The notes: generated by a model not told the origin, from the letters alone. Numbered from the stretch's first letter, positions 40,956 to 49,131 are shown. The stretch is DNA of 64,000 bases from Paenirhizobium cremeum (GCF_022884085.1 NZ_JAGGCS010000003.1:33437-97436), one strand, 5' to 3'. Made by a program: numbers and translations.

Positions 40956-41148
40956 GATGTCCTTCCTTTTCCCCGCAATCCACAGAGACGGCGCGGTTTC
41001 GCATCAGCGCATTCCGGCTGGTGACCATGGTGTAGCCATCGGCGAAGCGGACGCAGCACGAATTCATCGTTCCGCGTGCCAGCACGTCACAGGGCTGGCC
41101 TTTGCGGCCCTGCCGGTTCCAGCGATAGATATAGGGCAGGGCCGTCAT
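40939..41148 (-). CDS. Small phage protein of unknown function
   Basis: A 69-aa protein (MTALPYIYRWNRQGRKGQPC...). Its ATG overlaps the stop of the DUF5131 gene (ATGA) and its end overlaps the HTH gene by 17 bases, so it fits tightly into the operon. It has four Cys and a basic N-terminus (CDVLARGTMNSCCVRFADGY). This looks like a small beta-fold phage protein of the kind that accompanies integrase modules. Longer frames over the same bases are shadows. Confidence 0.7.
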   Translation of the reverse strand: MTALPYIYRWNRQGRKGQPCDVLARGTMNSCCVRFADGYTMVTSRNALMRNRAVSVDCGEKEGHHVDQH

Positions 41149-42263
41149 CGTCCGGTCACCGGGAAGGCGTTGTGCTCGACGCCGTCGAGAAGGCGGCCGG
41201 TGGCGCGCTTGCCGATACGGCTCATCAGGCGACCGAGAGTGTCTTCCGGAAGTGTCTCCGGCGTAAAGCGTCGGCCGTCGTGGGTTATGAGGCAGTCGAA
41301 GTGTTCGTCCCACAACTCCGAGGCTTCGTGACTGTCTGCGTCTACAACGAGGTGGTTGCCGTTCTCGTCTCGCATTTCGGACCAGACTTCCCACCACTCT
41401 CCCCATTGCTTGAACAGGAACGGTACCGCGGCCGCCTTGCACTGGTCCCGCAGGGATCTCACCCAGTCCGGATGCATCGGCCGAGCGCCGGGGCCGCTCT
41501 CGCCGCCGGCGACGACCCAGTCGATATGGTTCCGTGGCGGGTTGAAGAAGAGCGGCTTGTTGTCGTCGGAAAGCAGTAGTGCAGCCCTCAGGTCCACCGG
41601 CCCGAGCAGCGGCTCGGCGCTGATCCAGCGGATTGCGGCCGGGGTGTCGAGCAGGATCGGGATGCGTTCGTCGGCGCGCTTCTGGTCTTCGACGGAGACG
41701 CCGAGCCAGACGTTGGGAAGAGGCCAGCCTGCGCGCAGGCGTCTTGCTACCGGCGCAGGAATGAACGCCTCGATTTTGCACTCCGGCCACTGGCGATAGA
41801 ACTCCTCCCGTGAATTGGGCTCATCGCGCGTGGCCAGAATGGCAACAGCGTTATGGATTCGAGAGATTGGCCGGCGCAGATAGTCCCGCATCCGCTCCGG
41901 CCGCTTGGTCAGCACCTGAAACGTGTGCTGCGGGGCGAGCGCCATGACGGCGAAGACCTGGTCGATCCATTCGTCCGGCACGCCCTCGGCGAACAGGTCG
42001 CCGTGGGCGCAGACGAAGATCATGCGGGGTTTCGTCCAGCGCAGCGGTTGCTCCAGCCATTGCTCGTTGAAGCGTACCTCGCCGGTCCAGACGGGGCCGG
42101 CCTTCGATTCCTTCGTGAGGCCAGCGCGGCTCTCATGGTGCTTCAGGCGCGTGCCGGCGAGCTTCATGGCGTAGCAATTGGTGCAGCCGGGCGAGACGAC
42201 GGAACAGCCGGTGATCGGGTTCCATGTCGCATCGGTCCATTCGATCCTGGTTCCGTCAGACAT
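41145..42263 (-). CDS. DUF5131 (phage Gp37/Gp68-like) protein
   Basis: A 372-aa protein of the Gp37/Gp68 family. The N-terminus has C20, C27 and C30 in a C-x6-C-x2-C cluster (ITGCSVVSPGCTNCYAMK), the kind of triad that could hold an iron-sulfur cluster. A TIM-barrel-like body follows (FVCAHGDLFAEGVPDEWIDQVF, WLGVSVEDQKRADERI, WVVAGGESGPGARPM). A radical-SAM-like activity has been suggested by resemblance but is unproven. It overlaps the ASCH gene by 8 bases; the two are probably co-expressed. Confidence 0.85.
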   Translation of the reverse strand: MSDGTRIEWTDATWNPITGCSVVSPGCTNCYAMKLAGTRLKHHESRAGLTKESKAGPVWTGEVRFNEQWLEQPLRWTKPRMIFVCAHGDLFAEGVPDEWIDQVFAVMALAPQHTFQVLTKRPERMRDYLRRPISRIHNAVAILATRDEPNSREEFYRQWPECKIEAFIPAPVARRLRAGWPLPNVWLGVSVEDQKRADERIPILLDTPAAIRWISAEPLLGPVDLRAALLLSDDNKPLFFNPPRNHIDWVVAGGESGPGARPMHPDWVRSLRDQCKAAAVPFLFKQWGEWWEVWSEMRDENGNHLVVDADSHEASELWDEHFDCLITHDGRRFTPETLPEDTLGRLMSRIGKRATGRLLDGVEHNAFPVTGR

Positions 42264-42714
42264 CGAAGAGGCCTTTCCCATCACGAGATTTGGAGGTGGC
42301 GTCGCGGATCGCGCGCGGGCGCCACTCGAAGAAGCCGAGCGCGCCGACGACGGGGATGAAATCGACCGGGTGGCTATCCTCGAGGACGAGGCCGACGGGG
42401 CCGAAGAACCAGTCGCTGTCATGGGCCGTCACGACATCGACGATGTTGGTGGCGCCGACGATGCCGCCGCGCTGGAGATCCTCGAAGGCGGGAACATCGG
42501 CAATACCGATCGACAGGATGAAGTGACGGGCATCGGCATATTCGGCCCGCGTCATCCCGGCCGAGGCATGCAGGCAGACGGGGCCGCGAAATTTCAGGCC
42601 GGGATTGCCGCGCTTCCAGTCACGGTTCTCGATCGACTTGCCGGCGTGGACGATAGCCCATGTCCAGGGCTGGCGAACGGAGAGGGCGAGTTTGGGAAGG
42701 GTGGGGTCGGTCAT
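42256..42714 (-). CDS. ASCH-domain protein
   Basis: A 152-aa protein with the ASCH/PUA-like signature LALSVRQPWTWAIVHAGKSIENRDW and a beta-barrel body. ASCH proteins bind RNA or modified nucleosides, and some hydrolyse N4-acetylcytidine. Here it is encoded with DUF5131, MazG and HD genes, suggesting nucleotide or base-modification chemistry. Start at MTDPTLPKLA, 14 bases inside an apparent longer frame. Confidence 0.82.
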   Translation of the reverse strand: MTDPTLPKLALSVRQPWTWAIVHAGKSIENRDWKRGNPGLKFRGPVCLHASAGMTRAEYADARHFILSIGIADVPAFEDLQRGGIVGATNIVDVVTAHDSDWFFGPVGLVLEDSHPVDFIPVVGALGFFEWRPRAIRDATSKSRDGKGLFDV

Positions 42715-42727
42715 GCTTCGCCGCCCC

Positions 42728-43180
42728 CTATCGCTCGTCACCGGAGCCGGAGAGGGCGTTGCGTTGCCCGCGGTCGTAGAGCTTCTCGATGTTCATCTGC
42801 GCAACTTCAGAGAGGTTGACGCAAAGTTCGTTGCAGGCGGCGGAGAGATACCAGAGGACATCTCCGATTTCCTTGATGATGAGGGTGCGACGGGCTTCGG
42901 TGAGATTTTCGAATTCGACGCCATTGCCGAAACCGATGGGCGCGGTTAGGCCGTCGTCGCGCATGGCCTTGCCGACATGTTCGGCAAGCTCGCCGGCCTC
43001 GCCGTTCATTTTCAACGCCACGTAGACGAGGCCGAGCGGCGTTCCCTGGCCGGGATAGATGGCGCTACGGGTGGCGATCTGCTGATAGACGTCGAGCGCA
43101 TTCTGTGGATGGTCTGCCTTTTGTTTCATCCTCAGAACGTGGTCCGCGCTAATCCGATTGATTGCTTTGTCGTTTTCCAT
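42728..43180 (-). CDS. MazG-like nucleotide pyrophosphohydrolase
   Basis: A 150-aa all-alpha NTP pyrophosphatase with the magnesium-binding motif split as GEAGELAEHVGKA and KEIGDVLWYLSAACNEL (ExxE ... ExxD). MazG-type enzymes clean dNTP pools or lower (p)ppGpp. Phage MazG is thought to reshape host nucleotide metabolism during infection. GAGGAGAAG precedes the ATG. Downstream of the sliding-clamp gene in the same operon. Confidence 0.88.
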   Translation of the reverse strand: MENDKAINRISADHVLRMKQKADHPQNALDVYQQIATRSAIYPGQGTPLGLVYVALKMNGEAGELAEHVGKAMRDDGLTAPIGFGNGVEFENLTEARRTLIIKEIGDVLWYLSAACNELCVNLSEVAQMNIEKLYDRGQRNALSGSGDER

Positions 43181-43191
43181 AGCTCTTCTCC

Positions 43192-44298
43192 TCAAATCCG
43201 CATCGGCATCAGGACGATCAGGTTTTCGGCATGATCGCCGTCGGCGCGCAGGACGGCGGGGGAGCCGGGGTCGCCGAGATAGAGATTGACCGTCTGTTCC
43301 GAGAGGTTGGCCAATGCGTCGTTGACGTATTTGGCGTTGAAGCCGACCTCGAGTTCGGCCTCGCCCCCATAGGGGACATCGTCCTCGGCATGGCCGGCGT
43401 CTGGGTTGTTGACCGTGAGTTTCAGCCGGCCTTCGGAAAAGGTCATCTTCACGCCGCGGCCGCGGTCGCTGGAGACGGTCGAAACGCGGTCGATTGCGGC
43501 CGAGAGCGCCTCGCCCTCGACTTCGACGAAATTGGTGCAGACGGGGATGACGCGGCGGTAATCCGGAAACATGCCGTCGATCAGCTTCGATATCAGCACC
43601 ATATCGCCGATCATCAGGCGGATCTTGGCGTCGGAAACCTGCAGGGTAATGTCTTCCTTCGGCAGATGCTTCAGCAGGACCTCGACGGTCTTCTTCGGCA
43701 CGATGACGCCCGGCATGTCCTGCGGCACGCCTTCGAGCGGGATGAAGCGTTTCGACAGGCGGTGTCCATCGGTTGCGACCAGCGTCAGGCCGCCCTCGGA
43801 GGGGTGGAGATAGATGCCGTTGAGGTAGTAGCGGGTCTCCTCCGTCGAGATGGCGAAGCGGACTGCGCCGATGGCGCGCTCCAGGGCGGTGCCCGGAACG
43901 GCCAGCGCAAACGGCATTTCCGCGCCGTCGAGCGAGGGGAAATCGGTCGGCGGCAGAACCTGAAGGCTGAAACGGCTGCGCCCGGATTTGAGGGTGACGC
44001 CCGACAGGCTGGCATCGGTGGCCTCGACGCGGATCTCGGCGCCTTCAGGCAGCTTTTTCACGATATCCATCAGCAGATGCGCCGGCACGGTGAAGCCGCG
44101 AAAATCGGTATCGACGGCGGCGCTGAACGGAACCGTCGCCTCGATGTCGAGGTCTGTCACTTTCGCGATCAGCTTGCCGGTGGCGCCCAGCCTGTCGAAC
44201 AGCACGTTCTGCAGGACGGGAATGGTGCTGCGGCGCTCGACGATCCCTCCCACCAGCTTCAGGGCGTCGAGCAGGGCGGATTTGCTTGCGGTAAACAT
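43192..44298 (-). CDS. dnaN: Phage-encoded DNA polymerase III beta subunit (sliding clamp)
   Basis: A 368-aa clamp with three tandem DnaN domains: FTASKSALLDALKLVGGIVERRSTIPVLQNVLF, the central LNGIYLHPSEGGLTLVATDGHRLSKR block and a C-terminal LIVLMPMRI ending. It forms a dimeric ring tethering polymerase to DNA. Length and motifs match a complete functional clamp. It lies within the prophage early operon, so it is a phage copy, not the chromosomal gene beside dnaA. Its ATG overlaps the preceding stop by one base. Confidence 0.92.
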   Translation of the reverse strand: MFTASKSALLDALKLVGGIVERRSTIPVLQNVLFDRLGATGKLIAKVTDLDIEATVPFSAAVDTDFRGFTVPAHLLMDIVKKLPEGAEIRVEATDASLSGVTLKSGRSRFSLQVLPPTDFPSLDGAEMPFALAVPGTALERAIGAVRFAISTEETRYYLNGIYLHPSEGGLTLVATDGHRLSKRFIPLEGVPQDMPGVIVPKKTVEVLLKHLPKEDITLQVSDAKIRLMIGDMVLISKLIDGMFPDYRRVIPVCTNFVEVEGEALSAAIDRVSTVSSDRGRGVKMTFSEGRLKLTVNNPDAGHAEDDVPYGGEAELEVGFNAKYVNDALANLSEQTVNLYLGDPGSPAVLRADGDHAENLIVLMPMRI

Positions 44299-44639
44299 CA
44301 GGGCTTCGCCTCCTCGTCTCGGAGGCTGGTCGTGATGGCCGTGGATATTTCCGCCTTGGCCTTTTCGGTGAGGATTTCGATGGCCGCCCGCTGCGTGGCA
44401 ATGTGGGCCTTGATGATCGGTTCCGCCAAATTCCAAGGTACGTTGAACAACCGGCGGCCTCCGCCGGTAGATGGCACTCCAAGCTCCAAGCCGGCGACCT
44501 GGCGACCGAAGGCGTCGCGAATATCGGGAACTGTTCCGCGTGATACCTCTTTGGTAACCTGCTCCAGAAGCTCTTCGGCTATTTCGATCTCACGATACGC
44601 CAGGGCAATATCCGTTGCAGTGTCCCTGCTGATTGGCAT
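44298..44639 (-). CDS. Phage protein of unknown function
   Basis: A 113-aa helical protein (TDIALAYREIEIAEELLEQVTKEV ... AHIATQRAAIEILTEKAKAEI). Its stop overlaps the dnaN start by one base. No known domain; coiled-coil character suggests a protein-protein contact role, possibly with the clamp. Function unknown. Confidence 0.7.
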   Translation of the reverse strand: MPISRDTATDIALAYREIEIAEELLEQVTKEVSRGTVPDIRDAFGRQVAGLELGVPSTGGGRRLFNVPWNLAEPIIKAHIATQRAAIEILTEKAKAEISTAITTSLRDEEAKP

Positions 44640-44687
44640 GGCTCTCTCCTTTGAGTGGTGGCGGCGCGCGAGGCGCCGCCTGATGGA

Positions 44688-45605
44688 TCAGGCCGACATT
44701 TCCGGCGCGCCGACGAACTTCGGCAGCTCGGTCTCGGCCGCGGCGGTCTGGAGGTTGCGCAGCACTTCCTGGGTGATGAACACGTCGGGGCGGTAGAGCA
44801 GCACGGTCCAGCTCAATGCGCCGGCGCGGACGCGGTAGCGCAGGCGCACGGGGATGCGCATGGTCTCGCCCATGTGGAAGGCCGGGATAGACAGGATGAA
44901 CATGCCAGGCACGGTCAGCTTGTTGCCGCTCGCGTCCTTGTGCTCTTCGTCCCAGGTGATTTCGCCTTCGCCGGACTGCAGCACGAGATTGGATTTCACC
45001 CGCGTCTCGGTGTGGACGGCGAGGCCGCGCGACAGCGCCACCAGCTCGTTGGGATAGGCGACCTTGAAGCCGAACTTGGTGCGGAAATCCTCCTCCTCCA
45101 TCGTATCCGGCGCGGAGAGATCGGCGATGTGATCCTCGATGAACTCGGCGAAGGTCGCCTGGTCGAGCGGCTGGCCATGGATGCCGGACCACGCATCCCA
45201 TTCCTGCGAGCGCGGGAACTCGTAGAGAACCCGGTGCCTGCCGTTGTCCGCCTGTCCGCCAGACAGGTTTTCGTGATAGTCGATGACGGCGGTGAGCGAG
45301 GGGTTCTGCCAGTCGGTTTCGGCGAAAATGACGCTTTCCGGCGTCTTGTGGCGGTTGACGAGGTCGACGAAGCTTTCGAGCGTGGTCACCCTCGCCGTGC
45401 CGGACTTGCGCAGCGGGGCCACGCGCCATTCCTCGATGAGGCCCTTCATGCTCTTGGCTGAGCCCGTCTTCGGATCGAGGATCACGGGGACAGTGCCGGG
45501 CAGGCCGGGAATTTCGGCTGGCGGGTTGACGGCGTAGACGGTCGTGCCGGCGTCGCGCGTGAGGTCGGCAATCGCCTTGACCGCGGTTTCGGAGAGCTGG
45601 TCCAT
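44688..45605 (-). CDS. DUF2303 family phage protein
   Basis: A 305-aa protein matching the YfdQ/DUF2303 family of prophage proteins (FPRSQEWDAWSGIHGQPLDQATFAEFIEDHI is the recognised core). Family members occur beside ssb and recombination genes in lambdoid prophages. No activity is known. It is encoded between two small phage proteins in the early operon. Confidence 0.85.
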   Translation of the reverse strand: MDQLSETAVKAIADLTRDAGTTVYAVNPPAEIPGLPGTVPVILDPKTGSAKSMKGLIEEWRVAPLRKSGTARVTTLESFVDLVNRHKTPESVIFAETDWQNPSLTAVIDYHENLSGGQADNGRHRVLYEFPRSQEWDAWSGIHGQPLDQATFAEFIEDHIADLSAPDTMEEEDFRTKFGFKVAYPNELVALSRGLAVHTETRVKSNLVLQSGEGEITWDEEHKDASGNKLTVPGMFILSIPAFHMGETMRIPVRLRYRVRAGALSWTVLLYRPDVFITQEVLRNLQTAAAETELPKFVGAPEMSA

Positions 45606-45632
45606 GGGAATGGTTCCTTTTGCTTGAGGGGA

Positions 45633-45992
45633 TTACTGGCTGGTGAGGGGATTGCGGCTGCGGTCGATTTCGCGCGGGCCGGGGAACATGTCGTGCTGCT
45701 GGGGATGCTCGGTCGAAAGGCGACCGCCCTCGACCACCCAGTACATCGAGGACTTGCGCGGCAGCTTGGGCAGCTTCGGCGGCGGGATCTCGGCATTGAT
45801 CTCGACCATGCCGTTCTTGACGGCGAGGCTGAGTTTCAGGGCGACCTCGCCCTTGTAGGTGATGTTGGGCCGCTCGTTGGAAAGATCGAGCAGCTTTTCC
45901 AGCACGGTCTGGAGCGTCTCGGTCACCTCGTTGTTGAGGTCGCCGCTCTCCAGCATGCCGAGCAGGGATTGCGCATCGCGAATGAGTTGCAT
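45633..45992 (-). CDS. Phage protein of unknown function
   Basis: A 119-aa protein. The N-terminal half is helical (SLLGMLESGDLNNEVTETLQTVLEKLLD), then a beta stretch (VALKLSLAVKNGMVEINAEI) and a proline-rich tail (PPPKLPKLPRK). It precedes the DUF2303 gene, with which it probably acts. No function assigned. Confidence 0.7.
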   Translation of the reverse strand: MQLIRDAQSLLGMLESGDLNNEVTETLQTVLEKLLDLSNERPNITYKGEVALKLSLAVKNGMVEINAEIPPPKLPKLPRKSSMYWVVEGGRLSTEHPQQHDMFPGPREIDRSRNPLTSQ

Positions 45993-46045
45993 GGGGTTTC
46001 TCCGTTAAAGGGTCGTCAGAAGGGCCAAGCGCCTGCGGCTATCTC

Positions 46046-46552
46046 CTAGAAGGGAATGTCGTCGTCCATGTCGCGGGAGAAGGAACTCCCGCCCTGGCTG
46101 CCGGACTGGGTTCGCGAGCCGGACGTGGTTCCCGAGGCGCGCTCGCCGTCGAAGCCGTAATCGCCGGGGTCGTCGCTGCCGGCGCGGTAGCCGGAGCCCT
46201 CGGCGCGATCGAGCAGGAGCAGGTGTGCGTTGAAGCCCTGCAGTACGATCTCGGTCGACCAGCGGTCCTGCCCTTTATTGTCCTGCCACTTGCGGGTGGC
46301 GATCTGGCCCTCGACCATGACCTTCGAGCCCTTCCTGAGGTGTTGCTCGGCGATTTTGGCCAGCGCCTCGTTGAAGATGACGACGGTGTGCCACTCGGTC
46401 TTTTCCCGACGCTCTCCGCTGTTGCGGTCGCGCCAGGTCTCTGAGGTGGCGAGCCGGATATTGGCGATCGGGCGGCCATCCTGCGTGCGGCGGATTTCCG
46501 GATCGGCGCCGAGATGGCCTATGAGTTGCGCCCTGTTGAGAGAACCGGCCAT
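46046..46552 (-). CDS. ssb: Single-stranded DNA-binding protein
   Basis: A 168-aa tetrameric-type SSB with an OB fold (LNRAQLIGHLGADPEIRRT ... KTEWHTVVIFNEALAKIAEQHLRKGSKVMVEGQI), a Gly/Ser-rich linker, and the acidic DDDIPF tail that recruits partner proteins. Start at MAGSLNRAQL. It is a phage copy supporting replication. Start overlaps the preceding stop by one base (TAATG). Confidence 0.93.
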   Translation of the reverse strand: MAGSLNRAQLIGHLGADPEIRRTQDGRPIANIRLATSETWRDRNSGERREKTEWHTVVIFNEALAKIAEQHLRKGSKVMVEGQIATRKWQDNKGQDRWSTEIVLQGFNAHLLLLDRAEGSGYRAGSDDPGDYGFDGERASGTTSGSRTQSGSQGGSSFSRDMDDDIPF

Positions 46553-46776
46553 TACACAGCCTCCTTGTTTTTCGAGGCGCGCTTGCGCTTGTTCCATGCG
46601 TGGATGGCCGCCCGCTCGCCGGGCGTTTCCTCATAGTCACTCTCCTGACACTCGGTGGGGCCTTTGCCGCTGCAGCTGTTGCAGAAGACATAGGCGCTGC
46701 TGAAATCGGCGCGCTCGACGAACGCATCGCGCTCGCCGCAGAACGGGCAGGGTTTCAGTTTCGGAAGGCGCGCCAT
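46552..46776 (-). CDS. Zinc-ribbon phage protein, Lar-like
   Basis: A 74-aa protein with CPFCG and CNSC (C-x2-C pairs) in the pattern of Lar-type restriction-alleviation or generic phage zinc-ribbon proteins (LKPCPFCGERDAFVER). It ends in a basic ERAAIHAWNKRKRASKN. It may modulate host restriction, but the sequence fits many small zinc ribbons and the role is not certain. Confidence 0.7.
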   Translation of the reverse strand: MARLPKLKPCPFCGERDAFVERADFSSAYVFCNSCSGKGPTECQESDYEETPGERAAIHAWNKRKRASKNKEAV

Positions 46777-47126
46777 TACACGGCCTCCGCGACTGCCGGC
46801 AGGGGCGCTGTGGGCAGCGGCCATGCCATGGATGCGCCGATGAGCGCCGTGGCGAGCAGCAGGACGCAGCCCGGCTCGGTGATGGCGCGCTGGTCGCCCT
46901 CGACGATGCGCTCGGCGAACTCGACCGCGGCCCAGAAATCCACCGGGCCGGCAGCGCAGCTTCCGTCGCTGTTTTGCAGCGCGACCGCGCCGTCGGAGAA
47001 GCTGCGGGTCAGCGGCGCGCCATCCTTGTGGACGCCGCCGGTGAGGCTGCCGGCCTCGTCCGTCAGGCAGAGGCTGCGGCCGGAAACCGGGAACGTCTTG
47101 ATCACGGTGACGACGATCTTACTCAT
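46776..47126 (-). CDS. Phage protein of unknown function
   Basis: A 116-aa protein with overlapping start and stop in the operon (ATGA with the next gene). A beta-rich N-terminus (IVVTVIKTFPVSGRSLCLTDE) and a hydrophobic C-terminal stretch (GCVLLLATALIGASMAWPL) that may be a TM. No recognised family. Confidence 0.65.
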   Translation of the reverse strand: MSKIVVTVIKTFPVSGRSLCLTDEAGSLTGGVHKDGAPLTRSFSDGAVALQNSDGSCAAGPVDFWAAVEFAERIVEGDQRAITEPGCVLLLATALIGASMAWPLPTAPLPAVAEAV

Positions 47127-47278
47127 GCCGCCTCGCTTTCGCGGACCAGCTTCACCTTGCGGATGATGCCGTCATAGGCGGCCTTGGCCTTGTCGGTCGC
47201 TGACTTGGCGTTTGCGGCGGAAATATCGAGCTTGTGGCCGTCCTCGAAATGGACACGGAAGGGGAGAGGCTTTTCCAT
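47123..47278 (-). CDS. Small phage protein
   Basis: A 51-aa protein (MEKPLPFRVHFEDGHKLDIS...). It overlaps its neighbour by 4 bases and continues the tight operon. The sequence suggests a small beta-alpha fold with a Lys-rich helix. Its reading frame can be extended upstream, but the shorter start fits the operon. No function assigned. Confidence 0.6.
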   Translation of the reverse strand: MEKPLPFRVHFEDGHKLDISAANAKSATDKAKAAYDGIIRKVKLVRESEAA

Positions 47279-47529
47279 CAGGTGGTCCTTTCTGTGGGTG
47301 CCTGTTCCGCCCCGATAGGGAGGTCGGCGCTGGAATTGACGATGTTCATGAGGAGGAGGGCGATCGCTTCGACATCGCTGTCGGGGCGAGCGGCATTGAC
47401 GTCGATGGTCAGGATGTCCCGGCCATCGGCATCGACCAGCGTGGCGGAGCACTCGGCGCAGCGGCGAAGCGGCAGCGTCACGTCGTGCGCGCTGAAGGCG
47501 AGGACAATATTCGTGCAAGGGTCAGCCAT
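47278..47529 (-). CDS. Small phage protein
   Basis: An 83-aa protein (MADPCTNIVLAFSAHDVTLP...). One C-x2-C pair (CAEC) and an aspartate-rich middle (VDADGRDILTIDV). It overlaps the HD gene start region by 8 bases and the 51-aa gene by one base. No function assigned. Confidence 0.6.
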   Translation of the reverse strand: MADPCTNIVLAFSAHDVTLPLRRCAECSATLVDADGRDILTIDVNAARPDSDVEAIALLLMNIVNSSADLPIGAEQAPTERTT

Positions 47530-48253
47530 GTTTGTCTCCGTTCGCGGTTGCAACATGGGCCGCATGCAGCGCGCGGGCGCCGGTGCGGCGCTCGATGCCG
47601 ATCAGGCGGTCGAACAGCTCGAGGAACCGGAACTCCGCATCGGCCGGGCCCCACGGCTTGGCCGGCGAGCCCTTGAGCTTCGGCAGGGCGCGGCGCGGCT
47701 GGCTCTTTACCCAGTCGATAGCCTTGCCCCCGAAGAGCGCCAGCGCCTCCGCATGCAGCATGCGTTCGTCCATGCCGGAGACACTGGAGCGCATGCGATT
47801 GGTCCAGGCGGAAGGGGCGGGCAGGCCGGCGGCGGCATAGATCGCCTCGTCCCATCTGCCCTTGATCTCTGCGATGACGCTGCGGATCGTGAGGCCGGTT
47901 CCCGGCCCGAAGCGGGCGTTCATCATTTCGGCCAGCAGCATTTGGAACGGGCGCGTCTTGTCGCCGATCAGGTATTCATGGCCGTCATGCAGCAGGAAGA
48001 GCGCCGCGATCAGGCTATCCTCGCCCTCGGCAAGCAGGGCCTCCGCGCCCATGACGGAATGCTGGGCCACGGAAAACGCGCCGGCCAGCGGCGCGCCGTT
48101 GAAACGGGCGATGCGCGAGAGACGGCCGGCCATGTCGCAGAAATCGATTTCCTCGACCATGGGTCGGGCGAGATCCATCAGGCTGCCATCGGCGCGAAAG
48201 CTCTCGACGACCTTGTGGCAGAGCGGCGGGAACGACTGGGGCGCGGCCTTCAT
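47522..48253 (-). CDS. HD-domain phosphohydrolase, 5'-deoxynucleotidase-like
   Basis: A 243-aa protein with an HD metal site: H in SVAQHSVMGAE, HD in LFLLHDGHEYLIGD, and a later acidic ligand. Resembles YfbR-type deoxynucleoside monophosphatases. In a phage it may trim dNMPs. Start at MKAAPQSFPP; the long upstream frame is shadow. It overlaps genes on both sides by 4-8 bases. With MazG, ASCH and DUF5131 it makes a nucleotide-metabolism cluster. Confidence 0.82.
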   Translation of the reverse strand: MKAAPQSFPPLCHKVVESFRADGSLMDLARPMVEEIDFCDMAGRLSRIARFNGAPLAGAFSVAQHSVMGAEALLAEGEDSLIAALFLLHDGHEYLIGDKTRPFQMLLAEMMNARFGPGTGLTIRSVIAEIKGRWDEAIYAAAGLPAPSAWTNRMRSSVSGMDERMLHAEALALFGGKAIDWVKSQPRRALPKLKGSPAKPWGPADAEFRFLELFDRLIGIERRTGARALHAAHVATANGDKHG

Positions 48254-48573
48254 GCGATCTCCCCGGTCAGTTCGAGGATCTTGCGCCGACGATAGGCGGG
48301 CCAGTCGGGCCAGCGCCTGGCGAGTTCGTCGCTGTTGCAGACGAAAAAGTCGACGAGGAACGAGTCGTCCTTGCGTGAGACGGGATGCTCGACCGAGAAC
48401 TTCACGGCTGCCCGCCTTTCGGCGAGGTGGAATTCCAGATGCTGCGACAGTTTCAGCAGCGCGCGCACCCAGAGCGTGAAGAAAATGGCGGCGGTCCACC
48501 AGCCGGAGAGAAGAACGATCTGGTCGGTCATCGCAGCCCACCAGCCGGAGAGGAGAATGAATTGGTCGGTCAT
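48250..48573 (-). CDS. Phage membrane-associated protein with duplicated start region
   Basis: A 107-aa protein with an N-terminal hydrophobic segment. Its first 28 residues are two near-copies of MTDQ(F/I)(I/V)LLSGWW(A/T)A, caused by a 42-bp tandem duplication. ATG at 48,573 overlaps the upstream stop by one base; the second copy's ATG at 48,531 is a possible alternative start. The C-terminal half is soluble and basic. Function unknown. Confidence 0.65.
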   Translation of the reverse strand: MTDQFILLSGWWAAMTDQIVLLSGWWTAAIFFTLWVRALLKLSQHLEFHLAERRAAVKFSVEHPVSRKDDSFLVDFFVCNSDELARRWPDWPAYRRRKILELTGEIA

Positions 48574-48580
48574 CACAGCC
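48497..48580. repeat. 42-bp tandem duplication over a translation start
   Basis: Units 48,497-48,538 and 48,539-48,580 agree at 37 of 42 positions. The repeat length is a multiple of three, so the frame is kept and an extra MTDQ start region and SGWW segment are produced. Confidence 0.85.
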
Positions 48581-48776
48581 TCACATCCATTGCGATGCGG
48601 CGGTCGATATCCGCCACGCCTCGATGCGCCGTCATCGCCTGCACCGAGAGGAGAGCGGCGACCGCAAGCAGCGCCATGCCGGCGGCAAGGCCGAAAACGA
48701 CCAGATTGAAGACACGCGGCGAGGCGGCGCGGGAGGGGTAAGCGGGAAAGGGTTCGATTTGCGGCTCGTGGGTCAT
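48573..48776 (-). CDS. Small phage membrane protein
   Basis: A 67-aa protein with one TM helix (VVFGLAAGMALLAVAALLSV) after a proline-rich N-terminus, then a short basic tail. The stop overlaps the next gene's start. No family recognised; may be an inner-membrane early protein. Confidence 0.6.
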   Translation of the reverse strand: MTHEPQIEPFPAYPSRAASPRVFNLVVFGLAAGMALLAVAALLSVQAMTAHRGVADIDRRIAMDVRL

Positions 48777-48777
48777 G

Positions 48778-49014
48778 TCAGGCCCTCGCGGTCTGGGTCA
48801 CGGCCTTGCGCCGTGCAATCTCGCGGGCTTCCGGCGCGAGACGCTTCACCGTGTCCGGCGTCCAGCCGCGCTCGACCAGGGTTTCGAGGCTGACATCGCG
48901 CCCGGCGAAAGCCAGTTCGCGCATGTCGTCCGCCATCCTCTCCTGCAGGGAGCGGATGCAGCGCGGCGGTTGGGGAACCGGCGGTGTGGTGGCTACTGGT
49001 TGAAAGCGGATCAT
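48778..49014 (-). CDS. Phage protein of unknown function, first gene of the leftward operon
   Basis: A 78-aa protein (MIRFQPVATTPPVPQPPR...) with a Pro-rich N-terminus and a helical C-terminus (MADDMRELAFAGRDVSLETLVERGW...). An apparent HTH-like pattern (LETLVERGWTPDTVKRLAPE) suggests a DNA-binding or antitermination-type role, but that is weak. It starts about 120 bases downstream of the leftward promoter/operator. Confidence 0.6.
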   Translation of the reverse strand: MIRFQPVATTPPVPQPPRCIRSLQERMADDMRELAFAGRDVSLETLVERGWTPDTVKRLAPEAREIARRKAVTQTARA

Positions 49015-49131
49015 GGCTCGTCCTCGCTGCCTGCCTCCTTCGGGCGCGGCCGCGATCCAAGGGGTGATGGATGAAGCGGCCGCGCCCGATATCCCGCGGG
49101 CTGGGAGGAGGCGGATCGTGCGGGATGAGAT

